From the NCBI GenBank assembly GCA_017591395.1, contig WEDG01005577.1:1-64000 (forward strand): 64,000 nucleotides of DNA, given 5' to 3'. How positions within the stretch are numbered: position 1 is the first letter of the stretch; the number at the start of each line of letters is the position of its first letter. This DNA is from Schistocephalus solidus (Eukaryota; Platyhelminthes; Cestoda; Diphyllobothriidea; Diphyllobothriidae). This document shows positions 10,295 through 22,118 of the stretch, piece after piece. The translations under genes and the position numbers were made by a program. The notes below the pieces were generated by a model. That model was not told where the DNA came from. It saw only the letters and a list, made by a program, of their open reading frames with translations, and did not search any database.

Positions 10295-12005
10295 GTGGCT
10301 AGGTGTAAGTTAAACTGCAAGCTGTTTTACACGACCAGTTTTCGACCAGTCAGCCTCACAAGTATCTACTGCGAAATGATGGAGAAGCTAATCAAAACGG
10401 AACTGATGAGGCATCTTGAAGAAAATAACTTGCTAAGTTCATATCAACATGGATTTCGAAGTGGTCGATCCTGCCTCACAAAACCTGCTCACATCCATGG
10501 AAAGTTGGACAAAAATCATTAGAAATGGGTTTTGTCAGTCGATGCGGTCTACATTGACTTTAGCAAAGCCTTTGACAGGGTTCCACACAAACGTCTGATC
10601 TTTAAGCTCCGTCAAATGGGTGTGACTGGCAACCTACTCAAATGGTTGGCTGACTTTCTCACAGACAGGCGCCAGCGTGTTTGTATCGGAGACGCCAAGT
10701 CTCACTGGGAAACCGTTCACAGTGGAGTTCCGCAGGGCAGCGTTCTGGGTCCCATCTTGTTTCTGATATACGAAAACGACTGCCTGGATTGTCTGACATG
10801 CGAGAAGGTAATGTTCGCTGACGATTTAAAGTTATGGAACTCAATTGAAAAACCGGAGGGTGCGCGGAAATGACAACAAAACTTAGATCGCTTGCAAACA
10901 TGGTGTCATGAGTGGCTGCTGAACCTTAATCTTAACAAATGCCAAATAATCCGACTGTGGTCTAGTTCCAGAAGGATGATTAGGTTTGAATACCAGTACT
11001 TCATCAGTGGTCACCAACTTTAGGAGGTAAATATTTTAAAGGACTTGGGTATATGGATAACACCAACTCTCAAACCATCGTCGCACTGTGCGAATATCGC
11101 AAAGAAAGCTATGTGTATTTGAGGCGCAATCAGGAGGTCCTTCGTTAATTTTGACGGAGAGCTTTTTGGGCGCGTGTTTAGAACATTTATCCGGCCGGTG
11201 TTGGAATATTGCGTTCAGGCGTGGCGCCCTTGGACGAAACATGACTACGCTCTGCTGTAGAAACTTCAACGGAGGGCAACGAAACTAGTCAAAGGATTGG
11301 AATGCCTACCCTATGAGGGCCGCCTAGCATGACTTAAAGTTTTTCCTCTCTCTTATAGGCAATACAGAGGGACATGATCTTAGTCTTCAAACTTGTCAGA
11401 GGAGTTGATTGTGCTCTTCAGATGGCCAACTTTTTGAATTGGCAAACATGACAAGTCTCCGAGGTCACCAATACAAACTGAAAAGAAATCACGCCAAACT
11501 TGAAGTGCGGGCCAACTTCTTTTCCCAACGGGTGATTGACGAATGGAACAAACTGCCAGCCTCAATTGTTCAGGCTGAAAGCTTCTTTTCTAGTTCACCT
11601 TTTATGTTAAAGATTGTTGTCTATTGTTTTAAAAATGGCAAATCGTTCTGAATCGGATATGCCTACCATAATGTTAATTTCTGCTGTTAATATGGCTGCT
11701 CACATAGAGCAGCAATTATCCACTTTGTATTTATTTATACCGCGATACTAAGTTTGAAATGACGGGGCTCTCTTGGCCTTAAATATACAATTTATTTATT
11801 TATTTATTTATTTAAATGTTTAAAAGAAGACTTGAGGCATTTTTACTGTATGAACATATATTTAGTCGACAGCAATGATCGATATACTAAAACGACTATC
11901 GCCATGTAACATTTGCTTGTTTTGCTAGTGTCTATCTGTAAATAGGGTTTTCAAAGGCTCTGCCTATCTCCCTTATATATACTGAATTATACTGAATTAT
12001 ATAAA
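10295..12005 (+). pseudogene. Family A CR1-like retrotransposon, plus copy: reverse transcriptase
   Basis: The reverse transcriptase domain reads from FRPVSLTSIYCEMMEKLIKT, through YQHGFRSGRSC and VDAVYIDFSKAFDRVPHKRL (first catalytic Asp), to VHSGVPQGSVLGPILFLIY and KVMFADDLKLW (catalytic FADD). These lie within 10,295-10,873. The C-terminal half continues in other frames to about 11,580 (LEYCVQAWRPW, FFSQRVIDEWNKLPASIVQ). A stop near 10,520 and later shifts kill the ORF. The copy is 5'-truncated before the endonuclease. Its last part (11,813-12,005, starting MFKRRLEAF and ending in the ACTGAATTAT repeat tail) is separated from the rest by an inserted family B end. The palm motifs are intact, so degradation is moderate. 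Confidence 0.8.
11583..11812 (+). mobile_element. Family B 3' end, nested inside family A
   Basis: Bases 11,583-11,812 match the family B ends at 13,141-13,355 and 24,500-24,640: TTCTTTTCTAGTTCACC, the CACATAGAGCAGCAATTATCC block, and CCTTAAATATACAATTTATT followed by a TTTA repeat tail. On both sides family A sequence continues collinearly, as judged from the uninterrupted fragment at 4015-4515. This is a short, strongly 5'-truncated insertion, younger than its family A host. Confidence 0.72.
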
Positions 12006-12187
12006 TTATCTACCCCGCCTTTTCTGCAAATTAATTGAAGCCTTCGGAACGTTATTAACTACGTCTGCTGGTGAAAGTTGTTGAAAGTATTTTTTTATAA
12101 TGCGTTACTATATATGAATTTCACAATCGGTTAAACAGAATATGGATAATGAACAGCTCAGTCTTTTTATGTAGCTACTCCTCAGAA

Positions 12188-12400
12188 ACCCTAACGAGCA
12201 GTGAGAGACTGGATTGGACTGGTAGGCTTAGACTAAGCCAAGTTTTCGGCAGGCTGCTCGATTTGAAGAACTTTCCTGGTCAAACAAAAGTCCTCAACAA
12301 CCCTGAACAGCCGTTAGAAACTGGGTTGGACTACTAGGCTTAGGCCAAGCTAAGATTTCCGGCAGGGTGCTCGATTTGGGGAACTGTCTTGGTCAATTAA
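12188..12400 (+). repeat. Tandem duplication, about 112-bp unit, two copies
   Basis: Both units contain ACTGG.TTGGACT..TAGGCTTA, then AAGCCAAG or AAGCTAAG, then CGGCAGG.TGCTCGATTTG, then CTTGGTCAA or CCTGGTCAA. The second unit starts near 12,300. The copies differ at many positions, so the duplication is old. Confidence 0.7.
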
Positions 12401-13063
12401 TGAGGATATCGAAGGCAACTGGACGGAGGATTAAATTAATTGATACAATAATTTGACTCAATTAATGTCTGTGAACCGTTTCAGTCAGTGCAAAGAATCG
12501 ATTGAAATCGGTCTTCTTGCTGCTCAAAATTTAAACCGTGCGGCACAGATGCAACGAAGGGAAATGAACATGGTCTATGGTCATAAGCGTTTCTGTTCCA
12601 GGATATATTTATAAAGCATATCTTACTTCCCACATGATATAAAAACTTAAAATTAATCGTGCTGTGGTTGTTCCGACTTATTCAAGGCCATCTTTAAATA
12701 GGTTCATTGATTTGACACAGCTTGGGTGCCGTTTTATCGTTAAGACCGGAGGGTTTCTTCCAGTTTACAGACACCGACCACATGCTCGGTCATCTTTACA
12801 ATGTCAGAAACGAACGCACGTCAGTCAGCAAGGTCAGCAAGGTTGCATCTCGAGGATAATCTCATGACCTCTACTGTCCCCTCTTCGTTTTGACCCTGGT
12901 GTCCACGATGAGTTTCTCCTCTCTCACCTCCACTGGTGGTTACAACAGTAGCTCTGACTGCTATATTATCTCTCACACGACAAGGAGCGTTCCGAACCCT
13001 CATACGTTGTCAGCAGCATCACAATACTATCCCATTGCATCTAGCTATTAATTTATTAGTGAA
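12401..13063. other. Unassigned stretch
   Basis: No recognisable gene or repeat. A small minus frame at 12,821-13,003 has no family resemblance. Part of this may be the body of the family B copy whose 3' end follows. Confidence 0.35.
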
Positions 13064-13355
13064 GCAGTTTTTTCTCCTAATTTTTTTTAATTGGCGGCTA
13101 GCCGAACTCCGCCTCCAATTTAACCGTAGGAGTTTCTTTACTGTTTCTTTTCTAGTTCACCGTATATTTCAAAGATTGTTGACTTTTGTTTTAAAAATGG
13201 CAAATCGTTCTGAATTGGACTGTTCATTTCTGCTGTTAATATGGTTGCACACATAGTGCAGCAATTATCCACTTTGTATTTATTTATACCGCGATACTAA
13301 GTTTGAAATGATGGGGGTCTCTGGGCCTTAAATATACAATTTATTATTAATTTAT
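13064..13355 (+). mobile_element. Family B non-LTR element, 3' end with stem-loop
   Basis: It begins with a stem-loop region (13,064-13,141: TTTTTTCTCCTA ... TAGGAGTTTC), continues with TTCTTTTCTAGTTCACC and the CACATAGTGCAGCAATTATC block, and ends in CCTTAAATATACAATTTATT plus an AT-rich tail. Within the stem-loop a second nested stem is visible (AATTGGCGG pairing with CCGCCTCCAATT). It shares its 3' end with 11,583-11,812 and 24,500-24,640. No coding part is recognisable. Confidence 0.65.
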
Positions 13356-13369
13356 TGATTTTTATTGTT

Positions 13370-13800
13370 GCTGGTCAGCATTTAAAAAGTAATTTTTAAT
13401 AACGGAGTTTATATGCTACGCTATTTTAGTCTTTAAATCCCCGTTGAATAACCCGCAATTTGTAGCAGAAACATATTTGTCCTTTATTTTAATAAGTTGA
13501 ATTTAAAGGATTTATGCAAACCTCTTACTCATTAACCATCCCATTCGATAATCGGCAAAAAGCAATATTGTTTTTCAGCTCCCTTTTCATATCTAAAAAA
13601 ATAAAAGTAGAATCAGTTGTTTCAGCAGTAAATCTGAGCCAAGTAAAGTCATCAGTGTGTGTGAGCCAGGCGCAACCCGCTGCCAATGAAACAATCTTGA
13701 TTATATGTATAGCGATTCCTCAGTACGTGAGTATCTAGTTTGCCTTTTGATGCTTCAAGAGTTGTTTAAAAGGACCGCCACTTCAGGAGGCTATTCCATT
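13370..13800. other. Unassigned stretch
   Basis: An open frame at 13,514-13,738 (plus, 74 codons) resembles nothing I know. No RNA gene or repeat seen. Confidence 0.35.
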
Positions 13801-14850
13801 CTCCAACGACGCATTGCAAGAAGGTGATCCGTCGTACATCCTTATGGTTACAATTTAAAGGGATGACCCCGCAAATGTTCCCTCACAGCCAAGTTGAAGA
13901 ATTTATCGAACTCTGGGGCACATTCATAGCCTCTGACAATTTTGATAGGCTTAAATATGGCTACCACGTAGTTGCCCGTATTTGAGAGGACACCAATAAA
14001 AACCAGACAGTCTGGCTTTGAACGGCAGGTGACGAAAATCCTTTTCCGTTTTCGCAGTCCTCAACTGCACTCGTTTAAGCTGTAGATAATTCTTCTTAAA
14101 CCACAGAGACCAGACCTTAACTGCATACTTCAAGTGATCTAGAACGAAAGGTCAGTATGTTTTAAAAACAGTTCCTTATCGATCTGTGCAAATCCTTGCC
14201 TCTGCACAAGCAAAACCTTTATCGCTCGTGTAGCTGTGTTTTAGCACTGTGAAGATGGTTCGAGGTAGGATTTTAGAAGAACCTCGAGGTCCTTCTGCTC
14301 TCCAACATTTAAAACGGGCTGTCCACTGTGAAGGTATTCGTAGGCATCATCGTCCTCCCTAGTCCTGATACGGGGTTTTAGGAAAACACAAATTACACAG
14401 TTAAAAGTTAAAGGGCCGAAGAGCAGACCAGCTGCTAAGTCGGTTGAGACTCTTGAAGTGCGTGCCTGTTGGCGTCAGATCTGAGGGCTCATCACAGTTT
14501 AGTATCACCAAAATCACTACGGCACTTGAACCCAGCTGGTTGATACAGTCATTGGTGTGGACTAGAAAGAGAAAAGGCCCCAAGATGGAGTCTCGGGGGA
14601 CATCATTTAGAACGAGATTAGTGTTTGATTTCGAGGCATCGATACACATGGTTTGCGATCACAATGTTTGAAAATCTGCAATCAATTTCCGCAGCTTTCC
14701 TCTTATACGAATTGCAGAAATGTTTTAGATTAGACGTTTATGTGTGACGCTGTCGAGCGCCTTCTTGAAATAAATGTAGATGACGTCAACCCCACCAGCT
14801 TCATGCAGTGCGCGAGTCCAACAGGCAGTTAAACAAGAAAAAGAAGAAAT
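13801..14850 (-). pseudogene. CR1-like reverse transcriptase relic (family A relative)
   Basis: On the minus strand a decayed reverse transcriptase can be followed. VDVIYIYFKKALDSV-HKRL near 14,780 matches the family block YIDFSKAFDSVPHKRL. DSILGPFLFLVHTNDCINQL (within 14,401-14,649) matches the GSVLGP block. Where FADD should follow, the frame reads VVILVILN, so the catalytic aspartates are gone. The C-terminal block MKYAVKVWSLWFKKNYLQLK within 13,951-14,133 matches the LEY-VQ-W block. Several frames are used. Confidence 0.7.
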
Positions 14851-16008
14851 ATAAGATATGCAAACAAGGTCACCAGACTACCTCGAGGAAATTCGTCGTC
14901 AATTAAATGTGATCAAAAGGGGAACAGAAAGGCAAGGAAGAACTAGGAATCCATAATTTTCCGGCGTATCGTAAACATCCATGGTGACTAGACGTTTCTG
15001 GTAGCTTTGCAGGACAAAACCAGCGAATCAGGTCTAGCGAAATCATCTTAAACGATCGCCGATTGTCAGCTGGATCCCCTTTGAGCAACGAGTCTTAATT
15101 CATGGATATCAATACATTCTTTTTAGTTCTGAGAGCTGCCTTCCATATTCTTCACTGGCCTTCCGTTTTCTTCCAGAATTATGAAAAGAGCGAGTAATCA
15201 CACAGTATTGTTGTATGGTCACTCTTACAGAGATTGCCAATTTACAGGTAGTGTCAAAAGAAATATACAGTGGATATCAAGCTTGTAGTAAAAAAGACTC
15301 CTCACATTGGATATTGTTTCGCGCCACTTCGTTACTTAATTTAACACTGGCAGCCTGGACGTGGTCAGGAAATGTTGGGTATCTACTCCATGCAGCTTTT
15401 TTAACTACTTCCTTGAGAGTCGCGTGAACACAAAATTCGGATTTCTAATGCTGAGTCCCCTCTTGAGGTATATTTTAATTGGGCATTTTTATGTAGCCAA
15501 TATCAGCGAAAGAGGTGTGTCCATTGATGCCAATTTAACCATCAAGTACTTTAACCTTTAAGCAAGGTTGCGTAACATAAATGAAAACCTCTCAATTTAT
15601 ATGCGAAATATATTTAATTTCTGGAATAAGATCTGTGAAGTTGAATAAAGGTATTCGCTGGAATTTCGCCTATTTCAGTTCGCCAGATAATATTATAATC
15701 GATTTTTATGTAAGGATGACGATAGGCATGAAGCCAAACCAATTTCTTTTCTTTTCTATTTCACCGTATTTTTATTAACCACACCTATGAGCACTTCTGT
15801 CGTACAACTTTGCAAGTCCAGAGTCTTATATTATAACTTTTTTATATGTGCACATTTGTTTATTTTAATATGCATATTTAATCATGGTTAATACTCGGCT
15901 ATTTTGCTCTGCTGCCTCTTTAATACAGCTCAATAAAGTTAAATTGGTGCAGGAATAGCCTGTAAAGATATTCTAGACGGTAAATAGTTTCTTCAAACTG
16001 TTCAATAT
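14851..16008. other. Mostly unassigned; minus-strand family D' 3' end near 15,215-15,310
   Basis: The complement of 15,215-15,310 resembles the family D' 3' end at 33,775-33,860 (CTGTATAT-TCTTTTGAC, then CTGTAAATTGGCAAT). The rest shows small frames only (14,903-15,088; 15,215-15,778) with no motif. No 5' LTR for the Gypsy element that begins at 16,009 could be found here. Confidence 0.4.
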
Positions 16009-16745
16009 TTGCTTGTTTATTGTATGTACACCAGAGTGTACCGAGCAGATCCCTTCGTCACACCAGAACCCTACGACACCGGACACAACATCCGAGACCG
16101 GTTAGTCGAGCTGTCCGTTTTCCTTGTTTACCTTGCCACTGCCGACGACACAAGATATATGTTACGGTTCCTCACACCCCCACCCATACGTTGGCGATGA
16201 CTTCCGGAATTTCCCTTCACATACCTTTCCATACAGTCCAGGACATACTGCTTTCATTATTCCACAACCAGCGTTCCCCTCAGCAGCCGGCGAGCGACTG
16301 TACAGCCTCCACCAAACGCAAAAAACCGCCGACGAGTTCGCCACCGAGTTAATACAGCTGGCACGTCGCGCCTTTTCCCAACTACCCCAACCGATCGCGC
16401 TGACCTAGTCCTCGACCGCTTCACATCTGGTCTCCGAGATCGTGCATTCGTTGAATCACTTCATCCTCAACCCGCCTACAAACCTGAGCGCTGCACTACA
16501 CCTCTGCCGGTGGTATGACAGCCGCCAAATCCACGACACCACCCCGAACCCCTACAAACCCACCCCAATAGACCAGAGCTATATCTTACCCCTTCAACAT
16601 CCACGCGACCCCCGGATACCCGACCACCTACCAAAAGAACGATGCTCTCGATGCGGTTCCCCAACCACAACCCAGGGTGCCCATACTGCGCGGCGTACGG
16701 ACCCCACGCACGTCATTGAGGGCACAACTCTCCATGTAAGTCCCC
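16009..16745 (+). pseudogene. Gypsy gag remnant with zinc-knuckle-like motif
   Basis: Residues such as RFVTPEPYDTGHNIRDRLVE open the region, resembling the start of many Gypsy capsid proteins, followed by ERLYSLHQTQKTADEFATEL and DRFTSGLRDRAFVES in another frame. GCPYCAAYGPHAR near 16,670 looks like the first part of a CCHC-type knuckle. A capsid protein would package the element RNA. The region is broken over at least two frames. Confidence 0.6.
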
Positions 16746-16759
16746 GTTTATTAACTCTA

Positions 16760-16900
16760 CCCATGTTAACCAACCCAGCCCTGTATCTACATTTACCGTT
16801 CCACTGCTCCTTGACAACCACACGGTCCACGCACTCGTCGATGCTTGAGCTAACATATCCCTAGTGACTCCCCTAACCTCCCCCAGCAGTTGCTGAGTCA
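16760..16900 (+). pseudogene. Gypsy aspartic protease remnant
   Basis: The active-site region reads LLLDNHTVHALVDA, then a stop, then ANISLV. The TGA at 16,846-16,848 sits where the glycine of the usual D-T/S-G-A triad belongs (GGA to TGA would be a single change), and the second residue is Ala. The protease is therefore dead twice over. Confidence 0.6.
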
Positions 16901-17389
16901 AAAAGAATCATTGCCCACGCCCCAACATCTCCGATCGGCAAATGGCACATCGATACCTATTTCCGGAACTATTACGTTACAAGTAATCGTCAGCCATTCC
17001 CATGTAACTCACGACTTCTAAGTGACACCCAGCAGCTCGTGGCCCCGAGTCCTTGCCTTAGACTTTCTCAAGACCCATGACTGCATCGTCTTCGCCCGTG
17101 GTCGACGTTTATCATTAGCCCCACACATCAACCTGACTGCCCCAACAACCTCTTCCAACGACTCCGACCTCGTATATAATGCTCTCCTCTCAGCAACCTC
17201 GTTAAACCCCACACCCTTAGCTGACATCCTCCCGTTCCCCTCTCAGTAGGCAACGTAGCATATTCCGAACTGAGGAACCTACTCACCTCTTTTGCCGGAC
17301 TCTTCACATGGTCCATGGACACAATTGGCAGTACACACCTAGTACAGCACACAATCGACACCGGTGAAGCCAAATCGATCTGGCAACCC

Positions 17390-18135
17390 CCACGACGGAT
17401 CCCAGTACGGTACCACAACGAAGTCAAATAAATACTGGAGGCTAAAATCATCCGGCCTTCCTCATCCGCTTTGGCATTCCCCATAGCCTTAGTACCCAAG
17501 AAAGACGGATCCCAACGTCTATGCATAGACTATCGCCGACTGAACGCCGTGACGTTTCGCGATTCATTTTTACTCCCACGTTTAGACGATACCCTCGACG
17601 CGCTTGGCAACGCCGCCTGGTTTTCTACGCTCGACCTCAAATCTGGGTACTGGCAAGTTGAGCTCCATCCCAATGACTGCCACACAACTGCCTTTACTGT
17701 TCCCCAAGGCCTATTTTAATTCCAAACTCTACCCTTCGGACTCTGTACGCCGCTGCAACCTTCCAACACCTCATGTACCGTGTCCTACGGCCTCTTATTC
17801 CGTATAAATGCCTCATCTACTAAGACCATATTATCGTTTTTGGGCGCTCCACGCAAGAACACATTGACAACCTACGAGAGGTACTTGAGGCCCTCCAGGA
17901 CACAGGCCTCACACTCAACCTGACGAAATTTCTCTTGCAACGGGTTGAAGTACACTTTCCTGGAGACACCTCATCGCATCTTGGATATATTTTCTCCCTA
18001 CCTGACCATGTAGAACGGGTACGCACCTGGCCGACGCCCTCGAACCAGGCAGAACTACGCAGTTTCCTAGGCCTAGTATTGTACTACAGACGTTTTATAC
18101 GCAACTGCGCCCACATTGCAAGCCCACTCCACAAA
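17390..18135 (+). pseudogene. Gypsy reverse transcriptase remnant, catalytic box lost
   Basis: Blocks in order: IALVPKKDGSQRLCIDYRRL, WFSTLDLKSGYWQVEL (first catalytic Asp present), HTTAFTVPQGLF, a frameshift near 17,720, then the YLDD box. There the sequence reads Tyr, stop, Asp, His (17,818-17,829) before IIVFGRSTQEH. The second aspartate of the box has become His and the Leu a stop. The thumb and connection follow: GYIFSLPDHVERVRTWPTPS, ELRSFLGLVLYYRRFI. The enzyme cannot be active. Confidence 0.85.
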
Positions 18136-18330
18136 CTCACCGACAAGGGTAGAGAGTGTATGGGGTCAGACAACTGCGCTCAAGCCTTCAACGATTTACG
18201 AACTGTTCTTTTTTCCGCCCTATTACTTGCCCTCCCAAATGTAGACAAGGACGCACCCCCATTCATTCAAGTTACAGACGTCAGTGGGTATGCCATTGGC
18301 GCAGTTCTGTCGCAGGCCGATACAGAAAAC
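18136..18330 (+). pseudogene. Gypsy RNase H, first part (before the family C insertion)
   Basis: PPFIQVTDVSGYAIGAVLSQ matches the Gypsy RNase H start, where the family usually has TDASDYAIGAVLSQ. The second conserved Asp is Gly here. The frame runs into family C sequence after GCCGATACAGAA near 18,327. Confidence 0.8.
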
Positions 18331-18722
18331 CTAAGAAAACTCCTAGTAAATCTAAATCTGTGGCTAATCCAGGCTTTAAGATCAGCAATGGCATTACCGA
18401 TGGGAAACCTGCTAACCCGTCAGCATCTACAACAGCTGCGAACGCTAACGTTAGCATCTTTCCCAACCCAAAAATTGTCCGAAATCCACAAATATTTAAC
18501 GCTTCTAATTATGCTACCAGTTTTCCGAAATCAATTATTCATTTTTCAAATGCACGTTTTCCGCCAATTTTTGCTAACGTCCCCTCAAAAATCTCATTTC
18601 TATGCCACCTCCTATCTTTCAAAACGCCAAAAATATTGCCTTCCCTTCCACGGTTTTCATCCAAATATGCCGCTGTACAATAATCTCAGTTCTCTTAACA
18701 GTAACATTTCGACAATTTTGTA
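18331..18722 (+). pseudogene. Family C 5' region (possible ORF1 or upstream frame)
   Basis: An open frame continuing from 18,340 to 18,683 contains NPGFKISNGITDGKPANPSA and FPKSIIHFSNARFPPIFANV. It aligns with the minus-strand frame 7687-8031 (ISNFITDGNPANTSAY, FSNARFRLIYANFP). Two copies sharing the frame suggests it was once translated. I see no zinc knuckle, coiled coil or RRM and cannot name it. Confidence 0.45.
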
Positions 18723-18849
18723 GACCAGAGCAATTTTTGTTTCCCACCTTTCGTTTCTTCTTTTCCAGTTTTTCTCCGCCACCAAATTATTCTTTTTATA
18801 AATACTGATGAGCGTAACCTGCCGCTCAGGGAATACGCTCAGCTTAGTT

Positions 18850-19510
18850 TCCACTCAATGCGTGGTCAGTTGTTAATAAGATGGGTGAGCTTAGAACAGT
18901 AGCCTTTGAGCTTGATCCAGATGTGCTGTGCATCACTGAATCCTGGGCTGACTCTCTTATTTCTGACTCGACGCTTGCTATAGATAATTTCAATTTGTAC
19001 CGACAAGACCGCGCTGAAAAACGTGGCGGTGGTTCCCTCCTTTATATTAAGTCATCCTTTGTACATTTCCCTTTTTCATCTGAACATTTCGTCTTTTTCT
19101 GGAAATGTATGCTTTTGCTTCAGTCATCCTCCCGCACAATAAAAAGCGGTAATTGGCTGTGTCTATAATCCTCCGTGTTATTCTGGCAATGAAAGCAAGC
19201 TCTGTGAACTATTTGAAAAAGTTGCAGACACTCAGTTTGATGTCAAAATAATCGTAGGGGATTTTAATCTGCCAGACATTGACTGGCAGGCCAATTCCTC
19301 TCCGCCTAAACATCAGAAATTGGTCGATACTATTAACTTTACAAACATGTCCCAACTGGTCAGATCAGTTACTAGAAATGACAACATTTGAGATTTAATT
19401 TTTACAAACGATGTTCACCCTCTCTTTATGAATTTTCATCATGATCTATTTACAAGTGATCATGCAATAATTCACTGTTGTTTTCCAATTCCCCTTCTTA
19501 CGAAGCCTGA
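18850..19510 (+). pseudogene. Family C endonuclease domain
   Basis: The frame VVNKMGELRTVAFELDPDVL then CITESWADSLIS is the start of an APE-type endonuclease, with the catalytic Glu in TES. RAEKRGGGSLLYIKSSF follows. After a frameshift near 19,150 come CVYNPPCYSGNE-like and VGDFNLPDIDWQ-like residues around 19,255. In a live element this enzyme nicks target DNA to prime reverse transcription. Confidence 0.75.
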
Positions 19511-19984
19511 GGTTAAAATGCAATAACCTCGACTTTGCTAACATAAACCATGAAACAGTAAATAATTTCGTAAGCACTCTAGATTGGCATAGCATATTCT
19601 CAATCAACGATCTAAACTTTTTCCGTGAGCTATTGCAGAGCCTCACAGAAAAAATCCAGGCTTTTATCCCGTTTAAGATTTTTAATTCACATACAGCTTC
19701 TTCTACTGTTCCGCATTTTTCTCCAGAACAGACTTAAAAATTACGAAAGCAACTTTAAAGATTCATCTAAAAAGCTCTTTGTCAGTTCATTTAAGGATTG
19801 CACAAATATTTGAATTAGCATCGAGAATAAGGCTCGTGCGAGATAAGCGTAGGGAGTCTCGAGCACTAAGTGATGCCAATTCATCCAAATCTGTTGCTCA
19901 AATCTTTCATGTTCGGTCATCGGCTAAGCGTCTGAATGTAACTCCGCCCTTACTCGATTGTAACAGAAAATTTGTTACAGATGA

Positions 19985-21600
19985 TTGGGCAGAGCAGAAT
20001 TGTTAAACTCGTTTTTTGCAAACCACTTTACCACTGAAACTAGCCCCACTCCCACAATTCCTCTGCTTTCAAATTCGCTTCTAACAACTATTAATTTCTC
20101 GCCTTCATGTATTCAAAAAAATATAGCTCACCTAAAAAATTCACATTCAGTTGGAACTGATAACATTCCAAACTCCCTTATTAAACAGTTAAGGGATTTT
20201 CCAACTTTACTAAGCAAATTATACTCAGTATTTCTCGAAAATGGTTTCTTCCCCGATTATTGGAAAACTTCTATTATAATACCAGTTTTTAAATCTGGTT
20301 CCCGCTCGGACATTCATAACTATCGCGGTGTTCATAAAACGCCCTCTCTTGCTAAACTCTTCGAAAAACTAATTGCAAAACAAATCACGGATTTTTGCAT
20401 AAGCAATAAAATTATCAACTTTTCCCAACACGGCTTCTTACCGGACCGTTCTTGTGAAACCTGCCTCATGTCTTTTCTAAATCTACAAACCTCTCTTCGT
20501 AATGATCATCTATCTGTAGTAGTTATCTATTTTGATCGTAGTAAGGCATTCGATAAGGTGCCTCATAAACGACTTCTAGCGAAACTAGAAGCCATAGGAT
20601 TCCGTAGTCCCCTTACTGACTTTATTAGATCATACCTAAATGATCGAAAACAAAAGGTTTTAGTAGGGTCCTCATACTCAACTGCTACCCCTGATTGTTA
20701 GTGGTGTCCTTCAAGGTACCGTATTAGGTCCTTTTGTTGTTCTTACTGTATATAAAATGATATTTCCTCGATAGTTAAACATTCTCAATCTTTTATTTAT
20801 GCTGATGATCTCAAATGCGTTTATTCCTTCTCTAACTCTACAACCGAACGGTGCCTAGAACAAAATTCATTCAGACTTAGACGCTCTTTCGGCCTGGAGC
20901 TCCACATGGCTAATGGAGTTCTCACCTACTAAGTGTCGCTACATGAGTTTTGGGCCTGTAAGGCTGCCGCATCCTCTTATCTTTGAAGGTTGCCATATGA
21001 TTGAATGTTCCTCCATCAAGGACTTGGGCTTAAGCTACACCAATAAATTAGATCTTTCGCCTCCATGCCGATAGAATTACGGCCAAAGCTGCTCAGATTT
21101 GCAGGCTTTATTTCTTATAATTTCTACCTTCCTGAAATTAAATTAAGACTTTATCGTATGTTTGTACTTCCCATTCTTGAATTTTTGCTGTCCTTTTCTT
21201 CGGTTTGATGAACGAATCTATCCGTTCAAAAATTGAAAATGTTCGAAGAAATTTCACAAAAAACTCCCTATATCCGACTCTTTTTAACTACTTCCTACTC
21301 AACAAGATGCCAGCTAACGAAGCTAAAATTTCTTTTGGGTCAAGAGACTTGAAGCAGGCTTTTTGTCTCCTTTTTCGTCTTAATAATAGTTCAACTCTCC
21401 CAAAGCTTTCTGTCATTACCCCCGTTAGTCTTCCTTATAACCTAAGAAATTCTGAACTAATTATACCTCCCCCTGCATCCCTCCACGTGTAAACGCTCTC
21501 TCTTCTTTGCTTCTAGGTATAGTTTTCTTTGGAATAACTTGCCAATTGAAATTAGGTCGTTAACTAGTCTATCTGCATTCAAGCGAAGACTGCACATTTT
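19985..21600 (+). pseudogene. Family C reverse transcriptase and C-terminal domain
   Basis: The frame 19,985-20,701 holds LKNSHSVGTDNIPNSLIKQL, SIIIPVFKSGSRSDIHNYRG, FSQHGFLPDRSCETCL and VVIYFDRSKAFDKVPHKRL (first catalytic Asp). A stop follows, then in other frames LQGTVLGPF and FIYADDLKCVYS (YADD intact) near 20,790-20,820. The C-terminal part (to 21,600) matches the truncated copy at 6177-6960 almost base for base apart from small indels, so these two copies are related at short distance. Confidence 0.8.
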
Positions 21601-22030
21601 ATCTTAACACTGATTCTATTAACCTTTTATTTTCCTCATCTTTTTCCCAGTAGCTTTCCCCATGACTCGGAGAAAGGACCATCGGGAATTTGAGTAACCC
21701 TCTTGAAACTATATTTACGCTACCTGGAGACGCCCATGAACTATAATGTCTCCTTATATCACCCGTCCTCCAAACGATGACGTCATTCGGACGTACAAAT
21801 TCGGTGGTCCACAGTCTTAAATGCTGCGGTTTCTTTTGGATACTAACCATCATCAGAATTCAATTCTGGATCCTATGATGCTGAGGACTTAAGTTCATTG
21901 ACGCATTTTCGTGAGATTCTGTTTCATACGCCTAAGTGATCAAGAACGAATCACCTCGACGTTTCATTATCTCATTCTGAAATGCTACTGCAGTATTACC
22001 CTATTCTACCACCTGACTATTTTTTCCTAA

Positions 22031-22118
22031 GCTGTTTTTTTCTCCTACCTTCTATTCGAAAATGAAGGCCTATTGAACTCTGCCTCCAAATTCATGGTAG
22101 GAGTTTTTTTTCACTGCC
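22031..22118 (+). other. Family C 3' stem-loop, perfect 8-bp stem
   Basis: TTTTTTTCTCCTACC on the left pairs with GGTAGGAG on the right (CTCCTACC with GGTAGGAG), followed by TTTTTTTTCACTGCC. The loop holds GAAGGCCTATTGAACTCTGC. Confidence 0.65.

Noticed and set aside
18808..18850. CTGATGAG followed by CCGCTCAG in family C, a possible hammerhead at the element start.
   Set aside because: No GAAA core follows, and the position is inside the frame that leads into the endonuclease.
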